A stretch of 64,000 nucleotides of DNA from positions 992,001 to 1,056,000 of the forward strand of contig NZ_JALKAS010000001.1 of NCBI RefSeq assembly GCF_023015695.1. The letters run 5' to 3'. A program made the position numbers and the translations under genes. Below the pieces are notes generated by a model. That model ran no database searches. It was not told the DNA's origin and saw only the letters and a list, made by a program, of their open reading frames with translations. This DNA is from Jannaschia sp. S6380 (GTDB taxonomy: Bacteria > Pseudomonadota > Alphaproteobacteria > Rhodobacterales > Rhodobacteraceae). Positions 43,040 through 50,933 of the stretch are shown here, piece after piece (the first letter of the stretch is position 1; every line of letters starts with the position of its first letter).

Positions 43040-45244
43040 ATGTCTCCATCATCAATGAACATGCGCGCCAGCGCGCCCTCGTCGCACGCCCGGACACGGG
43101 CCCTTACTTACCGCCTCACGCGGGCGATCATGGATCGCCATCGTGAGAGCCACGGCGACGAGCTTTCCAAATCGTGGGGTGCGGACAACGCACCCCGCCC
43201 GTCACGGCTCCCGGACATCGCACGCTTGCTCGCAGTCTCCGGACAAGGCGTACCGACGGCGACCCAAATGTCGCCGGAGGAAATCACAGACGCGATCAAA
43301 TCCGGCATCGATCCCTACGCCGACGCCATCGACGGCACAGCCGTACGTCAGGCCCTTCATCCGCCGCTCACGGACCTTCTCTGCGCGATCCATCTCGCGC
43401 GCTGGTTCTCGGACAGTGATCCGTTGATCGGGCCGTTTCCCCCTGGGCTGACGCTGATCCGGGTCGCAGATCTCGCGCTGCGGGATCGGCTCGAGGACGC
43501 GATGCAGCTCGTCCTACCGTTTGCGTGGGAAGCGCTAACGCCTGGACCGAAGTCATTCCCGGACAATGCCGTGCTCGTTACCCTCGAGAAGGCGAGCAGC
43601 TTCAGCAAGTCGGACCCGCGCGAGAAGTTCCGCGAGAGCCTGGACGACGCGCTCGCGAAGGGCCTTGGCGTCGTCGCCCTTGCTACGGAACCGTCGGACC
43701 TCTCCGAGGGCGGCCGCATGCTGCTTGTCCGGGATGTCACTTGGCCCGTGTTCGACGGCGGCGCCGTCATCGAACTCCTCCGCGCAACCCACAGTGCCAC
43801 TGGCGAGGTTGCTGAGGCCGAACTCCGTGCGCGTTTGTCCGAGAATGGCAAAATTGCCAATCTGCCGTGGCCTGTCGTGAACCACGCATTTCACGCCAGG
43901 ACGAGCTTAATCGTCGCAGACCGCCTCTCTGCAGCCCGGCTCCCGGCCAATCCGACGCCGCGGCGCACGCTGGACGATGTCTGTGGGCTGCCCGAGGTCA
44001 CTGGCGAGCTACGGCACCTCGTCGAGGATGTCCGGGAATGGCAGGCCGACCAGCTCGATTGGTCCGACGTCTCCGCCAGCATCCTGCTCCATGGACCGCC
44101 CGGCACGGGCAAGACGATGATCGCGGAAGCCCTCGCCGGAAGTGCTGGAGCAACCTTCGTTTCCACGTCCTATGCCGAGGCGCAAAAAGCCGGACATCTG
44201 GGCGATTATCTCCGGACAATGGGGCAGCAGGTCGATAGCGCCATCGCCAACGCGCCGTCGGTCTTTTTTCTCGACGAACTCGACAGTTACCGTGCGCGCC
44301 ATAAGTCCGGGAACCATTTCTCGAGCTATATGCATTCCGTGGTCAATGGACTGTTGGAGCAGTTGACGAAGCTCAACGAGGCCCCGGGCGTCATCGTCAT
44401 CGCAGCAACCAACCACCCCAACATCATCGACCCAGCCCTGATCCGCGCAGGTCGTTTCGATAAGAAAATCGCCATCGGCTCCCCGAAAAAAGATGGTATC
44501 GAGGCCATCCTGTCCGGACATCTCGGAACAGACGCGATCCCCCTTGGCGACCTGTCGCTCCGTCTCGTCGGCCTGTCCGGTGCAGACGTCGCGGCCATTG
44601 CGCGCGCAGCGAAGGGAGCGGCGCGGCGAGCGCGGGAGCCCCTCGCGCTCTGCCACGTCCTCGCCGTCGTCGATCAACGCGTGTCAAACCCCGACCTGGA
44701 GCACATCCGCCGGAAGGCTATCCATGAGGCCGGTCACGCCGTGGTCGGCCATGTTCTCGGACTCAAGTCCGGACACCGCATCTTCGTGGCCGCCGTCGGC
44801 GGCGGCTACGACTCGCCCGTTCCTCCGGTCATGACCCCGGACATGGCCGATCGCGAATTGGCCATGCGGATGGGCGGCCGGGTCGCGGAAGTCACTTTCC
44901 TCGGATCGGTATCAACGGGATCGGGCGGCAGTGAACACTCCGACCTTGGCGGAGCCACTGACCTCGCAATCGACCTTGAGCAAGAGTACGGCTTCGGATC
45001 GTCTCTTCTCTACAGCCCAGTGGCCCCGGGGGATCGCCACCGGATGCCGGACGAACTGCGGGACCGTGTCGAACGGCGTTTGCGCGGGGCCGAGGAATGC
45101 GCACGCGCCGTTGTTGAAGCCAATCGGCACCTCGTTGAACGCGTCGCCGACGCGCTCATCGAACACCGCGAGCTCGACGGAGACGAGCTGCTCCGGCTCC
45201 TCACCCGCGACGAGGTAGATCGCCCCATCGAGGAGGCGTCTTGA
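43040..45244 (+). CDS. Soluble FtsH-like AAA+ ATPase with M41 metalloprotease domain
   Basis: The protein has 734 residues. N-terminal 300 residues: no membrane helix, unlike true FtsH, and no recognised domain. AAA+ module: Walker A GPPGTGKT (352-359), Walker B FFLDELD (409-415), AATNHPNIID and the arginine fingers in RAGRFDKK. The protease domain has zinc motif HEAGH (562-566) and a likely third ligand Asp 641 in GGATDLAID. Both active sites look intact, so it should unfold and degrade proteins in the cytoplasm. A later ATG (MNMRAS) is an alternative start. It overlaps the next gene (TGATG) and follows the GIY-YIG-like gene. Confidence 0.82.
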   Translation: MSPSSMNMRASAPSSHARTRALTYRLTRAIMDRHRESHGDELSKSWGADNAPRPSRLPDIARLLAVSGQGVPTATQMSPEEITDAIKSGIDPYADAIDGTAVRQALHPPLTDLLCAIHLARWFSDSDPLIGPFPPGLTLIRVADLALRDRLEDAMQLVLPFAWEALTPGPKSFPDNAVLVTLEKASSFSKSDPREKFRESLDDALAKGLGVVALATEPSDLSEGGRMLLVRDVTWPVFDGGAVIELLRATHSATGEVAEAELRARLSENGKIANLPWPVVNHAFHARTSLIVADRLSAARLPANPTPRRTLDDVCGLPEVTGELRHLVEDVREWQADQLDWSDVSASILLHGPPGTGKTMIAEALAGSAGATFVSTSYAEAQKAGHLGDYLRTMGQQVDSAIANAPSVFFLDELDSYRARHKSGNHFSSYMHSVVNGLLEQLTKLNEAPGVIVIAATNHPNIIDPALIRAGRFDKKIAIGSPKKDGIEAILSGHLGTDAIPLGDLSLRLVGLSGADVAAIARAAKGAARRAREPLALCHVLAVVDQRVSNPDLEHIRRKAIHEAGHAVVGHVLGLKSGHRIFVAAVGGGYDSPVPPVMTPDMADRELAMRMGGRVAEVTFLGSVSTGSGGSEHSDLGGATDLAIDLEQEYGFGSSLLYSPVAPGDRHRMPDELRDRVERRLRGAEECARAVVEANRHLVERVADALIEHRELDGDELLRLLTRDEVDRPIEEAS

Positions 45245-45657
45245 TGCTCGACCCGCGCCCGTTCCAAAACTACGGCCTTCTTGTCCGCATGCACGACTGG
45301 CTAACTGATCCTGTTCCGGAAGACCTGTCATCCGCGCCTAAACTGTCGGACTACACCATCGCGGTAGATGGCATGGGCCTGCTGCGCCTCGTCGCCCAAG
45401 TTTGCGGCCACCCACGGCTTGGCGACAGCTGGATCACCACCAGCCCAATCTGGCAGATCGACCCGCAAGGAATGTTCGCGAGGACATCCAGCCGTTGGTA
45501 TCGACTGTCCGGAGGGTTCCGGGAAAGCATAGAAGCCAACGCAGACCCCAAGACTATAGCGATGGCCGAACAATTTCTGTCGACGACAGATGCTATCGCC
45601 CACTTGGGTTACATCCGATCAATAGTAGACAGGGAGCTTCGTAGACGAGCCAACTAG
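45244..45657 (+). CDS. DUF6634-like protein
   Basis: The 137-residue protein contains the segment CGHPRLGDSWITTSPIWQIDPQGMFARTSSRWYRL (about 54-88, given here only as a landmark for GHP, TTSPIW and ARTSSRWYRL). It resembles DUF6634 proteins common in Rhodobacterales and their plasmids. Function is unknown. Its ATG shares a base with the stop of the FtsH-like gene, so it is translationally coupled and may be a substrate adaptor or regulator of the protease (inference). Confidence 0.6.
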   Translation: MLDPRPFQNYGLLVRMHDWLTDPVPEDLSSAPKLSDYTIAVDGMGLLRLVAQVCGHPRLGDSWITTSPIWQIDPQGMFARTSSRWYRLSGGFRESIEANADPKTIAMAEQFLSTTDAIAHLGYIRSIVDRELRRRAN

Positions 45658-46102
45658 AGGCATCCGCTGCCCAGAGACCTTTGCATCAAGCCTGCACCGC
45701 GGATATCACTCCGATGGCACACCGCTGTCACAACACCAACTCAGGACACCGATACTGATCTAAAATATCCAGCGTTTTCAACGCGCTAAATTCGCGTGCG
45801 GAAACTAGCTCCGATCCCTACCGCCGGAGCCAATTCTCTGAAAATATTGAAAACGTCCGTGCCGCGACAGGTCGAGTTTTTGCGCAGAATTTCTCACCTA
45901 CCTGCTTTTGGGCAACGGAACGGCAATTTTCGGACCACTGTTACCTTGCCGTAGGGTAATAATCCTACCCTAGTGATCCGCCTGCCCTTGTGTATCAAAG
46001 ACCGAGGTGATCCCCGCCGGGGTCAAGGCAGGGTCCTCTTTCCATCTAGTGGGTTCCGGGGTCGCGCCGAGCGAGATCACGGGCGTCGGCGATATCTCCG
46101 GT
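45658..46102. other. Right island end, attR and flanking non-coding DNA
   Basis: The 445 bases have no credible gene. They contain attR (45,812-45,835) and, outside the island, a perfect inverted repeat TAGGGTA/TACCCTA with a 7-base spacer at 45,952-45,972. The rest, up to the extensin gene, shows nothing recognisable. Confidence 0.5.
45812..45835 (+). repeat. attR: 24-bp repeat of the tRNA-Asn 3' end
   Basis: Exact copy of 24,645-24,668 (begins CGATCCCTACCG, ends GAGCCAATT). The rest of a tRNA is absent, so this is the distal junction of the island. Bases beyond the repeat differ from those beyond attL. Confidence 0.93.
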
Positions 46103-46933
46103 TCAGTCCCCCTCGCCCGCGCCCTGTTCGCACAGGCGGAAGCCCGAGTTCCGTGCCTTGATGTCGATATGCAGGTGGTCATCGTGATAGGGGTCCGACC
46201 CCGGTCCCAGAACCGTGGCGAAATCCACGCAGGCGGCCGCGCGGACAGCGTCTTGGAACGACTCCTCCATGGTGCCGTCGCGGGCGCGCGGCACGATGGG
46301 CAACGGATCGCCGGCCGAGAAGGTGAACCCCATCAGGTCGAAGGCATTGCCGAACGCATGTTCCGACAGCTTGCCGTCGGGCTGGTTGTTGCGGCGCCGG
46401 CAGTTGTAGCCCGTACCGTTCTGCAGCGCCGTGACGGCTCCTCGGTTCAGGCGTTCGGCGGCGGGCAGGACGAAATCCTGCGTCCAATCGGCAAGGCTCC
46501 GGGCCGTCGGGCAGCGTACCGTAGCCGGCGGCTCGACCACGATACCAGGCAGGATCTCGGTCACCTCGATCGGCCGCAGGATTCCGCAATCGGCGTCCTC
46601 CTCGGGCACGATCGGCTCGACCTCGGAATAGACCGTACCCATCTCGTCGAGCGCGGCGAGGCAGGCCGCGTAGTCGGCATCGTCCAGCTTCAACGTCTCG
46701 CGGACGGAAGGACCCGCCTCTTCTGGCAGTCCCGGCAAGGCGTCTTCCGCCTCGGGGGCGGCATCGCCGTCCGCTTCGACCTCACCGGCAGCGTCTGTCT
46801 CAGTATCGGCACCTTCGTCCGGCGGTCGCTGCACCGGTTCGGGCGAGGTCTCGGGCGCCGAGTCCTGTGCCATCAACGGCGATCCGGCAAAGATCAGGAA
46901 GGCGGCGAGGCAGGAGAGCGGTTGTCGGATCAT
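46103..46933 (-). CDS. Extensin-family (D-Ala-D-Ala carboxypeptidase-like fold) exported protein
   Basis: The protein has 276 residues. Signal peptide MIRQPLSCLAAFLIFAGSPLMAQ, then a Pro/Glu/Asp-rich spacer to about residue 70. The C-terminal extensin-like domain has CPTARSLADWTQDFV, CRRRNN, SEHAFGNAFDLMGF and the metal-site-like HDDHLHIDI. The His/Asp pattern is that of zinc peptidases of the LAS group acting on peptidoglycan, so the protein is probably a cell-wall hydrolase or binder in the periplasm. It overlaps the L,D-transpeptidase stop (ATGA), so the two are likely co-translated. Confidence 0.85.
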   Translation of the reverse strand: MIRQPLSCLAAFLIFAGSPLMAQDSAPETSPEPVQRPPDEGADTETDAAGEVEADGDAAPEAEDALPGLPEEAGPSVRETLKLDDADYAACLAALDEMGTVYSEVEPIVPEEDADCGILRPIEVTEILPGIVVEPPATVRCPTARSLADWTQDFVLPAAERLNRGAVTALQNGTGYNCRRRNNQPDGKLSEHAFGNAFDLMGFTFSAGDPLPIVPRARDGTMEESFQDAVRAAACVDFATVLGPGSDPYHDDHLHIDIKARNSGFRLCEQGAGEGD

Positions 46934-47886
46934 TCCATAAACTCCACTTGGGTTCCCTGTTCGACCAGATGGGCCAGTTCCTCGATGTCCCAGTTCGCGA
47001 AACGCACGCAGCCGTGGCTGCGGTGTTCGAACAGCTTGGCGGGCGTGTCCGTCCCGTGCAGGCCGTAGGTCGGTTTGGACAGATCCAACCAGACCGTTCC
47101 GACCGGCCCGTTCGGCCCCGGGGGCAATGTCAGCGCCTCGTCCACGCCGTCGGTCTTGAAATTCACGTCCGGGTCGTACGTATAGGTCGGATCCATCGCG
47201 GTCGCCGTGATCTCCATGGTGCCGCTGGGCGACGGCGTGCCGTCCGAGCCGATCGCGACGGGATAGCTGGTGATCATCTCGCCATCGGCGTCGAAGGCCA
47301 CCGCGCGGCGGTCGGATTTGCGGATCTCGATCCGCGCGACGTCGGCCTCCAGCCGCGGGCCGGGTGCGGCGACGGTGATCGTCTCGCCGGGTTGGAAGGC
47401 GGCGTCCGGGTTCAGGGCGACCAGCACGTCCTCGTCCATATGGAACCGCTCGGCCAGCTTCTCTGACACGCGAACATATCCCAGTTTTTCCATCTCGGCC
47501 TTCTTCGCCACGTGGTCCGGGATCTCCGCCACGAGGCCGGACGCATCCTCCTCCGTCACCGTGTAAGGCTGGATCACCGGATCGGCAGACCCGCCGCCAA
47601 GGGCATCCCAGACCTCCGGGTCGAGGATACCGTCGACCTCAAACCCCTCCCGCGCCTCGAATGCCTTCAGGGCGCTTTCGCTCATCCCGCCCTTGTAGCC
47701 GTCGATGATCCCGGGCGAGATACCGGCGCGGTCCAGAAGGACCTGAACCTGGACCGTCAGCCCCGATTGCCCATCCGGCAGGTCGCCACCGCCATAGGTC
47801 GCGCCGCGGATGTCGTCGGGCGTCAAGGCGGCCGCAGGCAGGGCCAAGCAAACGGTGGCCAGAGTGGCGGCTAAACTGGTTCTCAT
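46930..47886 (-). CDS. L,D-transpeptidase (YkuD domain) with peptidoglycan-binding domain
   Basis: The 318-residue protein has a signal peptide (MRTSLAATLATVCLALPAAA), a PG_binding_1-like region (about 40-95, VQVLLDRAGISPGIIDG), a linker domain, and a YkuD catalytic domain (about 200-318). The catalytic pattern is HGTDTPAKLFEHRSHGCVRF, with Cys as nucleophile. It makes 3-3 crosslinks in peptidoglycan or anchors proteins to it. I start it at the ATG at 47,886, where the signal peptide begins; the frame is open upstream through DNA that includes the tRNA region. Confidence 0.92.
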   Translation of the reverse strand: MRTSLAATLATVCLALPAAALTPDDIRGATYGGGDLPDGQSGLTVQVQVLLDRAGISPGIIDGYKGGMSESALKAFEAREGFEVDGILDPEVWDALGGGSADPVIQPYTVTEEDASGLVAEIPDHVAKKAEMEKLGYVRVSEKLAERFHMDEDVLVALNPDAAFQPGETITVAAPGPRLEADVARIEIRKSDRRAVAFDADGEMITSYPVAIGSDGTPSPSGTMEITATAMDPTYTYDPDVNFKTDGVDEALTLPPGPNGPVGTVWLDLSKPTYGLHGTDTPAKLFEHRSHGCVRFANWDIEELAHLVEQGTQVEFME

Positions 47887-47987
47887 GTCGTCCTCGATCG
47901 GTTGTGCATTCGGGGAACGCGCGGGACGGCCATCCGGTTCGCCCTTGAGGCCGTCGAGATCGTGTGGCATGACCCGCCGGACGGAGC

Positions 47988-48061
47988 GCGGGTATGGTGA
48001 AAAGGTATCACGCGAGCTTCCCAAGCTTAAGTTACGGGTTCGATTCCCGTTACCCGCTCCA
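47988..48061 (+). tRNA. tRNA-Gly (CCC)
   Basis: A 74-nt cloverleaf: acceptor GCGGGTA pairs with TACCCGC, D-arm GTGA/TCAC, anticodon loop TTCCCAA, T-arm ACGGG TTCGATT CCCGT, CCA encoded. Its 3' half is repeated as a relic at 35,898-35,944. Confidence 0.93.
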
Positions 48062-48132
48062 GAATATTCAATGTCTTATCGGAAGTTCTTCATGTTGATC
48101 CGGGCGTTGCGGCGGCATCAGGGCGATCGGAC

Positions 48133-48609
48133 ATGACGCTGCCTTTCTTGACCCCGCTGGACGTGCCGACGCTGCGGGCACAAGGCGTGCCGGCGCCCTT
48201 CGTCTTCGGCCAGGCGGACCGCGTCCGCTTTCACGAGCTGGACGTCCTCGACCACGTCAACAACGCGCGATACCTGTCCTGGTTCGAAACGTTCCGCATC
48301 GCCTATCTGCGTGCCTACGGGATCAGCGATTACGCGGGCGAACGGCCGGTGCTGGTGCTCAAATCCGTGTCGGTGGACTACAATGCGCCGCTCCACCTCG
48401 ACGATGCCTATATCGTCGCGGGACGAACCCGCGCCTTCCGAAACACGTCCTGGACGATGGAATACGGCGTGTTCGCCGGCGGGCGTCTATGCGCGTCGTC
48501 CGAGGCGGTGATCGTCCTCATGGAAAGCGATTTCGTGACCCGCAAGCGCCTGCCCGCGCGTTACACCCGCGCCTTCATCGATCGCGACGGCGCGCGGTTC
48601 GAAGGCTGA
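48133..48609 (+). CDS. Acyl-CoA thioesterase, 4HBT hotdog family
   Basis: The 158-residue protein contains FHELDVLDHVNNARYLSWFE, the 4-hydroxybenzoyl-CoA-thioesterase pattern, with Asp as the catalytic residue, followed by the usual strand VSVDYNAPLHLDD. It probably hydrolyses acyl-CoA in the cytoplasm (YbgC/FadM-like). It is monocistronic and convergent with pgi. Confidence 0.87.
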   Translation: MTLPFLTPLDVPTLRAQGVPAPFVFGQADRVRFHELDVLDHVNNARYLSWFETFRIAYLRAYGISDYAGERPVLVLKSVSVDYNAPLHLDDAYIVAGRTRAFRNTSWTMEYGVFAGGRLCASSEAVIVLMESDFVTRKRLPARYTRAFIDRDGARFEG

Positions 48610-48630
48610 GCGGCCGCCGCCCGCCCGCGA

Positions 48631-50220
48631 TCAGGATCGCCAGTCGCGGATCTGGCCGAGCAGGCGACGGGTGGACGCGTCCTTTCCGGACAGGTCCCCG
48701 TCCTCGACCAACGGCGCCAGGGACGTCGCCAGTTCCTTGCCCAATTCGACCCCCCATTGATCGAAGCTGTTGATGCCCAGCATCACCCCTTCCGCGAACA
48801 CGCGATGCTCGTAGAGGGCGACGATACCGCCCAGCGTCTCCGGATCGAGGCGCGGATAGATCAGGGTGGTCGATGGACGGTTGCCGGCGAAGACGCGATG
48901 CGCGGCCTGACGCTCCAGCTCCGCCCCGTCGTATTTTCCGGCAAGGCCGGCGCGGGCCTCGGCATGGCTGCGCCCCTTGAGCAGGGCCTCGGACTGCGCA
49001 AGGCAATTCGCGATCAACAGGCGGTGGTGATGGTCCAGCGCCGGTTCATGCCCCTGCGCGGCCAGCAGGAATTCGCATGGGACGGGCTCCAGACCCTGAT
49101 GGATCAACTGATAGAACGCGTGCTGTCCGTTTGTCCCCGGCTCGCCCCAGACCACGGGGCCCGCTGGGCCAGGCAGCGGGTCGCCCGCCATCGTCACGCC
49201 CTTGCCGTTCGACTCCATCTCCAGCTGCTGCAGATAGGCGGGCAGCCGTGCCAGCCGGTTGTCATAGGGCAGGATCGCGCGGGTCGGATAGCCGCAGACC
49301 TGATGATGCCACAGCCCCTGCAATGCCAGAAGGATCGGCAGGTTGTCGGCGGGCGGCGCGTCGCGGAAATGGTCGTCCATCGCCCGCGCGCCGCGCAGGA
49401 AGGCGTCGAAATTGCCCGGCCCTATGGCGATCATCAGCGACAGCCCGATCGGCCCCCAGACGGAGTAGCGCCCGCCCACCCAATCCTCGAACCCGAAGAC
49501 CCGCGACGGATCGATCCCGAAGGCGGAGGTCTTGTCGGTGGCCGATGACAGCGCGGCGAACTGTGCGCCGGGGTCCGACACCGTCTCGGCCATCCAATCG
49601 CGCGCGGTCTCGGCATTGGTCAGCGTCTCGATCGTGGTGAAGGTCTTGGATGCGACGATGACGAGGGTCGTCGCCGGGTCCAGCCCCTTGACCGTTTCGG
49701 CCCAGTCGGCGCCATCGACATTCGACACGAAATGCGTCCGCGGCCCGTCGTGATAGGGCGCAAGCGCAAGCACCGCCATGGCCGGACCCAGGTCCGACCC
49801 GCCTATCCCGATATTGACGACGTCGGTGACCCGGCCGCCCGCCGCCTGGAACACGCCGGTACGGACATCGCCGGCAAAATCGCGCATCCGGTCCAGCGTC
49901 GTTCCGACCTCGGCCATGACATCGGCACCATCGACGGTCACCGACCGCTCACCGCGCAGCGCGGTGTGCAGGACAGCGCGACCCTCGGTCTCGTTGATAC
50001 GGGCGCCGTCGAACATGGCGTCGCGCCGATCCGGCACGATGTCGGCCACCGAAAGCAGGCGGTCGAGGGCGGGCCCGGTGATCGACGTCTTGGACATGTC
50101 GAACAGGAACGGACCGCTCTGCCGGACCATGCGGTCGGTCCGGCTCTCGTCGGCCAGAAGATCGGCGATGCGGGCGCCGCGCATCCCGCGCAGATCGTCC
50201 AAGGCGGTCCAGATCGTCAT
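48631..50220 (-). CDS. pgi: Glucose-6-phosphate isomerase
   Basis: The 529-residue enzyme interconverts glucose-6-P and fructose-6-P. The PGI signatures are intact: [28 protein letters not shown] (phosphate binding), [13 protein letters not shown], and [14 protein letters not shown] near the C terminus with the catalytic Lys. It is downstream of zwf and pgl on the same strand, forming an upper Entner-Doudoroff block. Confidence 0.97.
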   Translation of the reverse strand: MTIWTALDDLRGMRGARIADLLADESRTDRMVRQSGPFLFDMSKTSITGPALDRLLSVADIVPDRRDAMFDGARINETEGRAVLHTALRGERSVTVDGADVMAEVGTTLDRMRDFAGDVRTGVFQAAGGRVTDVVNIGIGGSDLGPAMAVLALAPYHDGPRTHFVSNVDGADWAETVKGLDPATTLVIVASKTFTTIETLTNAETARDWMAETVSDPGAQFAALSSATDKTSAFGIDPSRVFGFEDWVGGRYSVWGPIGLSLMIAIGPGNFDAFLRGARAMDDHFRDAPPADNLPILLALQGLWHHQVCGYPTRAILPYDNRLARLPAYLQQLEMESNGKGVTMAGDPLPGPAGPVVWGEPGTNGQHAFYQLIHQGLEPVPCEFLLAAQGHEPALDHHHRLLIANCLAQSEALLKGRSHAEARAGLAGKYDGAELERQAAHRVFAGNRPSTTLIYPRLDPETLGGIVALYEHRVFAEGVMLGINSFDQWGVELGKELATSLAPLVEDGDLSGKDASTRRLLGQIRDWRS

Positions 50221-50259
50221 TCGGCGCTCCTCCGGCTGGTCGTTTCAGGGGGCGGGCGG

Positions 50260-50931
50260 TCAGGGCGCCCAATGCACCGTCGCATCGCCCAGCAGCGCGG
50301 CGATGGGCATGTCCATCGGGTCGGCGTTCCGCGCCCGTTCCAGGACGTCCCGCTTCTCCGCGCCCATCACCAGCAGATGTGTGTCCATGGCATCTGCCAG
50401 CACAGGGCGCGTCAGGGTGATCCGCGGATCCTCGGCGCCTTCGGCGCGCATCGCCATCAGGACAGGCGCATCGTCGGCCATCGCCGCACGCAGGCGGTCG
50501 CCGTCGGGGAACAGGCTGGCCGTGTGGCCATCGGTGCCCATGCCGAGCAACAGCACGGAAATCGGAAGTTCCGCGTCGAAGGCGGGGGAGAGGTCCGGGA
50601 TGCCGTCCTCAGGCGTGGGGGCGTCGTTGACCATGGGGACGTGCACCGCGGACGCGGCGCGGTCGGTCAGCAAAGTCCGTTTCAGCAAGCTGGTATTCGA
50701 CCGCTCATGCCCCTCGGGCACCCAGCGTTCGTCGTTCAGGAAGACGTGCACCCGTTCCCATTCGAGGTCCACGCCCGAAAGCGTGCGGAACACCTCGCCG
50801 GGGCTGGAGCCGCCGGGCACGCAGAAGCTCGCATGGTCATGCGTCAGAAGGCAGTTCTTCAGCGCCGCCGCCAATTCGTCGGCCAGCCCCATGGCCAGCA
50901 TCTCGCGGTCGGGATAGCTGCGGAAATCCAT
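50260..50931 (-). CDS. pgl: 6-phosphogluconolactonase
   Basis: The 223-residue SugarP_isomerase-fold protein has SFCVPGGSSPGEVFRTL (phosphate loop), HVFLNDERWVPEGHERSN and LLLGMGTDGHTASLFP with the catalytic His. It hydrolyses 6-phosphogluconolactone. I start it at the ATG at 50,931, two bases past the zwf stop, although the frame is open far upstream through zwf antisense-like codons. Confidence 0.96.
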   Translation of the reverse strand: MDFRSYPDREMLAMGLADELAAALKNCLLTHDHASFCVPGGSSPGEVFRTLSGVDLEWERVHVFLNDERWVPEGHERSNTSLLKRTLLTDRAASAVHVPMVNDAPTPEDGIPDLSPAFDAELPISVLLLGMGTDGHTASLFPDGDRLRAAMADDAPVLMAMRAEGAEDPRITLTRPVLADAMDTHLLVMGAEKRDVLERARNADPMDMPIAALLGDATVHWAP

Positions 50932-50933
50932 CG

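Larger units (their letters stand above)
24666..45835. mobile_element. Integrative mobilisable element (genomic island) in tRNA-Asn carrying defence genes
   Basis: The element of about 21.2 kb is bounded by the exact 24-bp direct repeat of the tRNA-Asn 3' end. It encodes its own tyrosine recombinase next to attL and a MobC-like protein plus relaxase for mobilisation. No type IV secretion genes are present, so transfer would need a helper. Cargo from left to right: type I restriction-modification with a SIR2-like gene, a SPARDA-type Argonaute pair, a reverse transcriptase, and a module with a GIY-YIG-like protein and an FtsH-like protease. Several segments (28.6-29.0, 31.7-32.2, 32.5-34.2 and 38.8-40.5 kb) are visibly richer in A+T than the flanking chromosome. 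A tRNA-Gly relic and a decayed integrase inside it point to a composite history. Confidence 0.88.

Noticed and set aside
45812..45835. A second tRNA-Asn gene
   Set aside because: Only 24 bases of the 3' end are present; it is the attR copy.
24666..45835. Prophage
   Set aside because: No capsid, terminase, portal, tail or lysis genes; the only mobility genes are integrase, relaxase and a MobC-like protein.
45970..46182. A minus-strand open frame overlapping the end of the extensin gene
   Set aside because: It overlaps the extensin coding end in another frame, has low-complexity composition and lacks a ribosome site.
47988..48024. Extending the L,D-transpeptidase upstream to 48,024
   Set aside because: The extra codons would overlap the tRNA-Gly gene, and the true signal peptide begins at 47,886.
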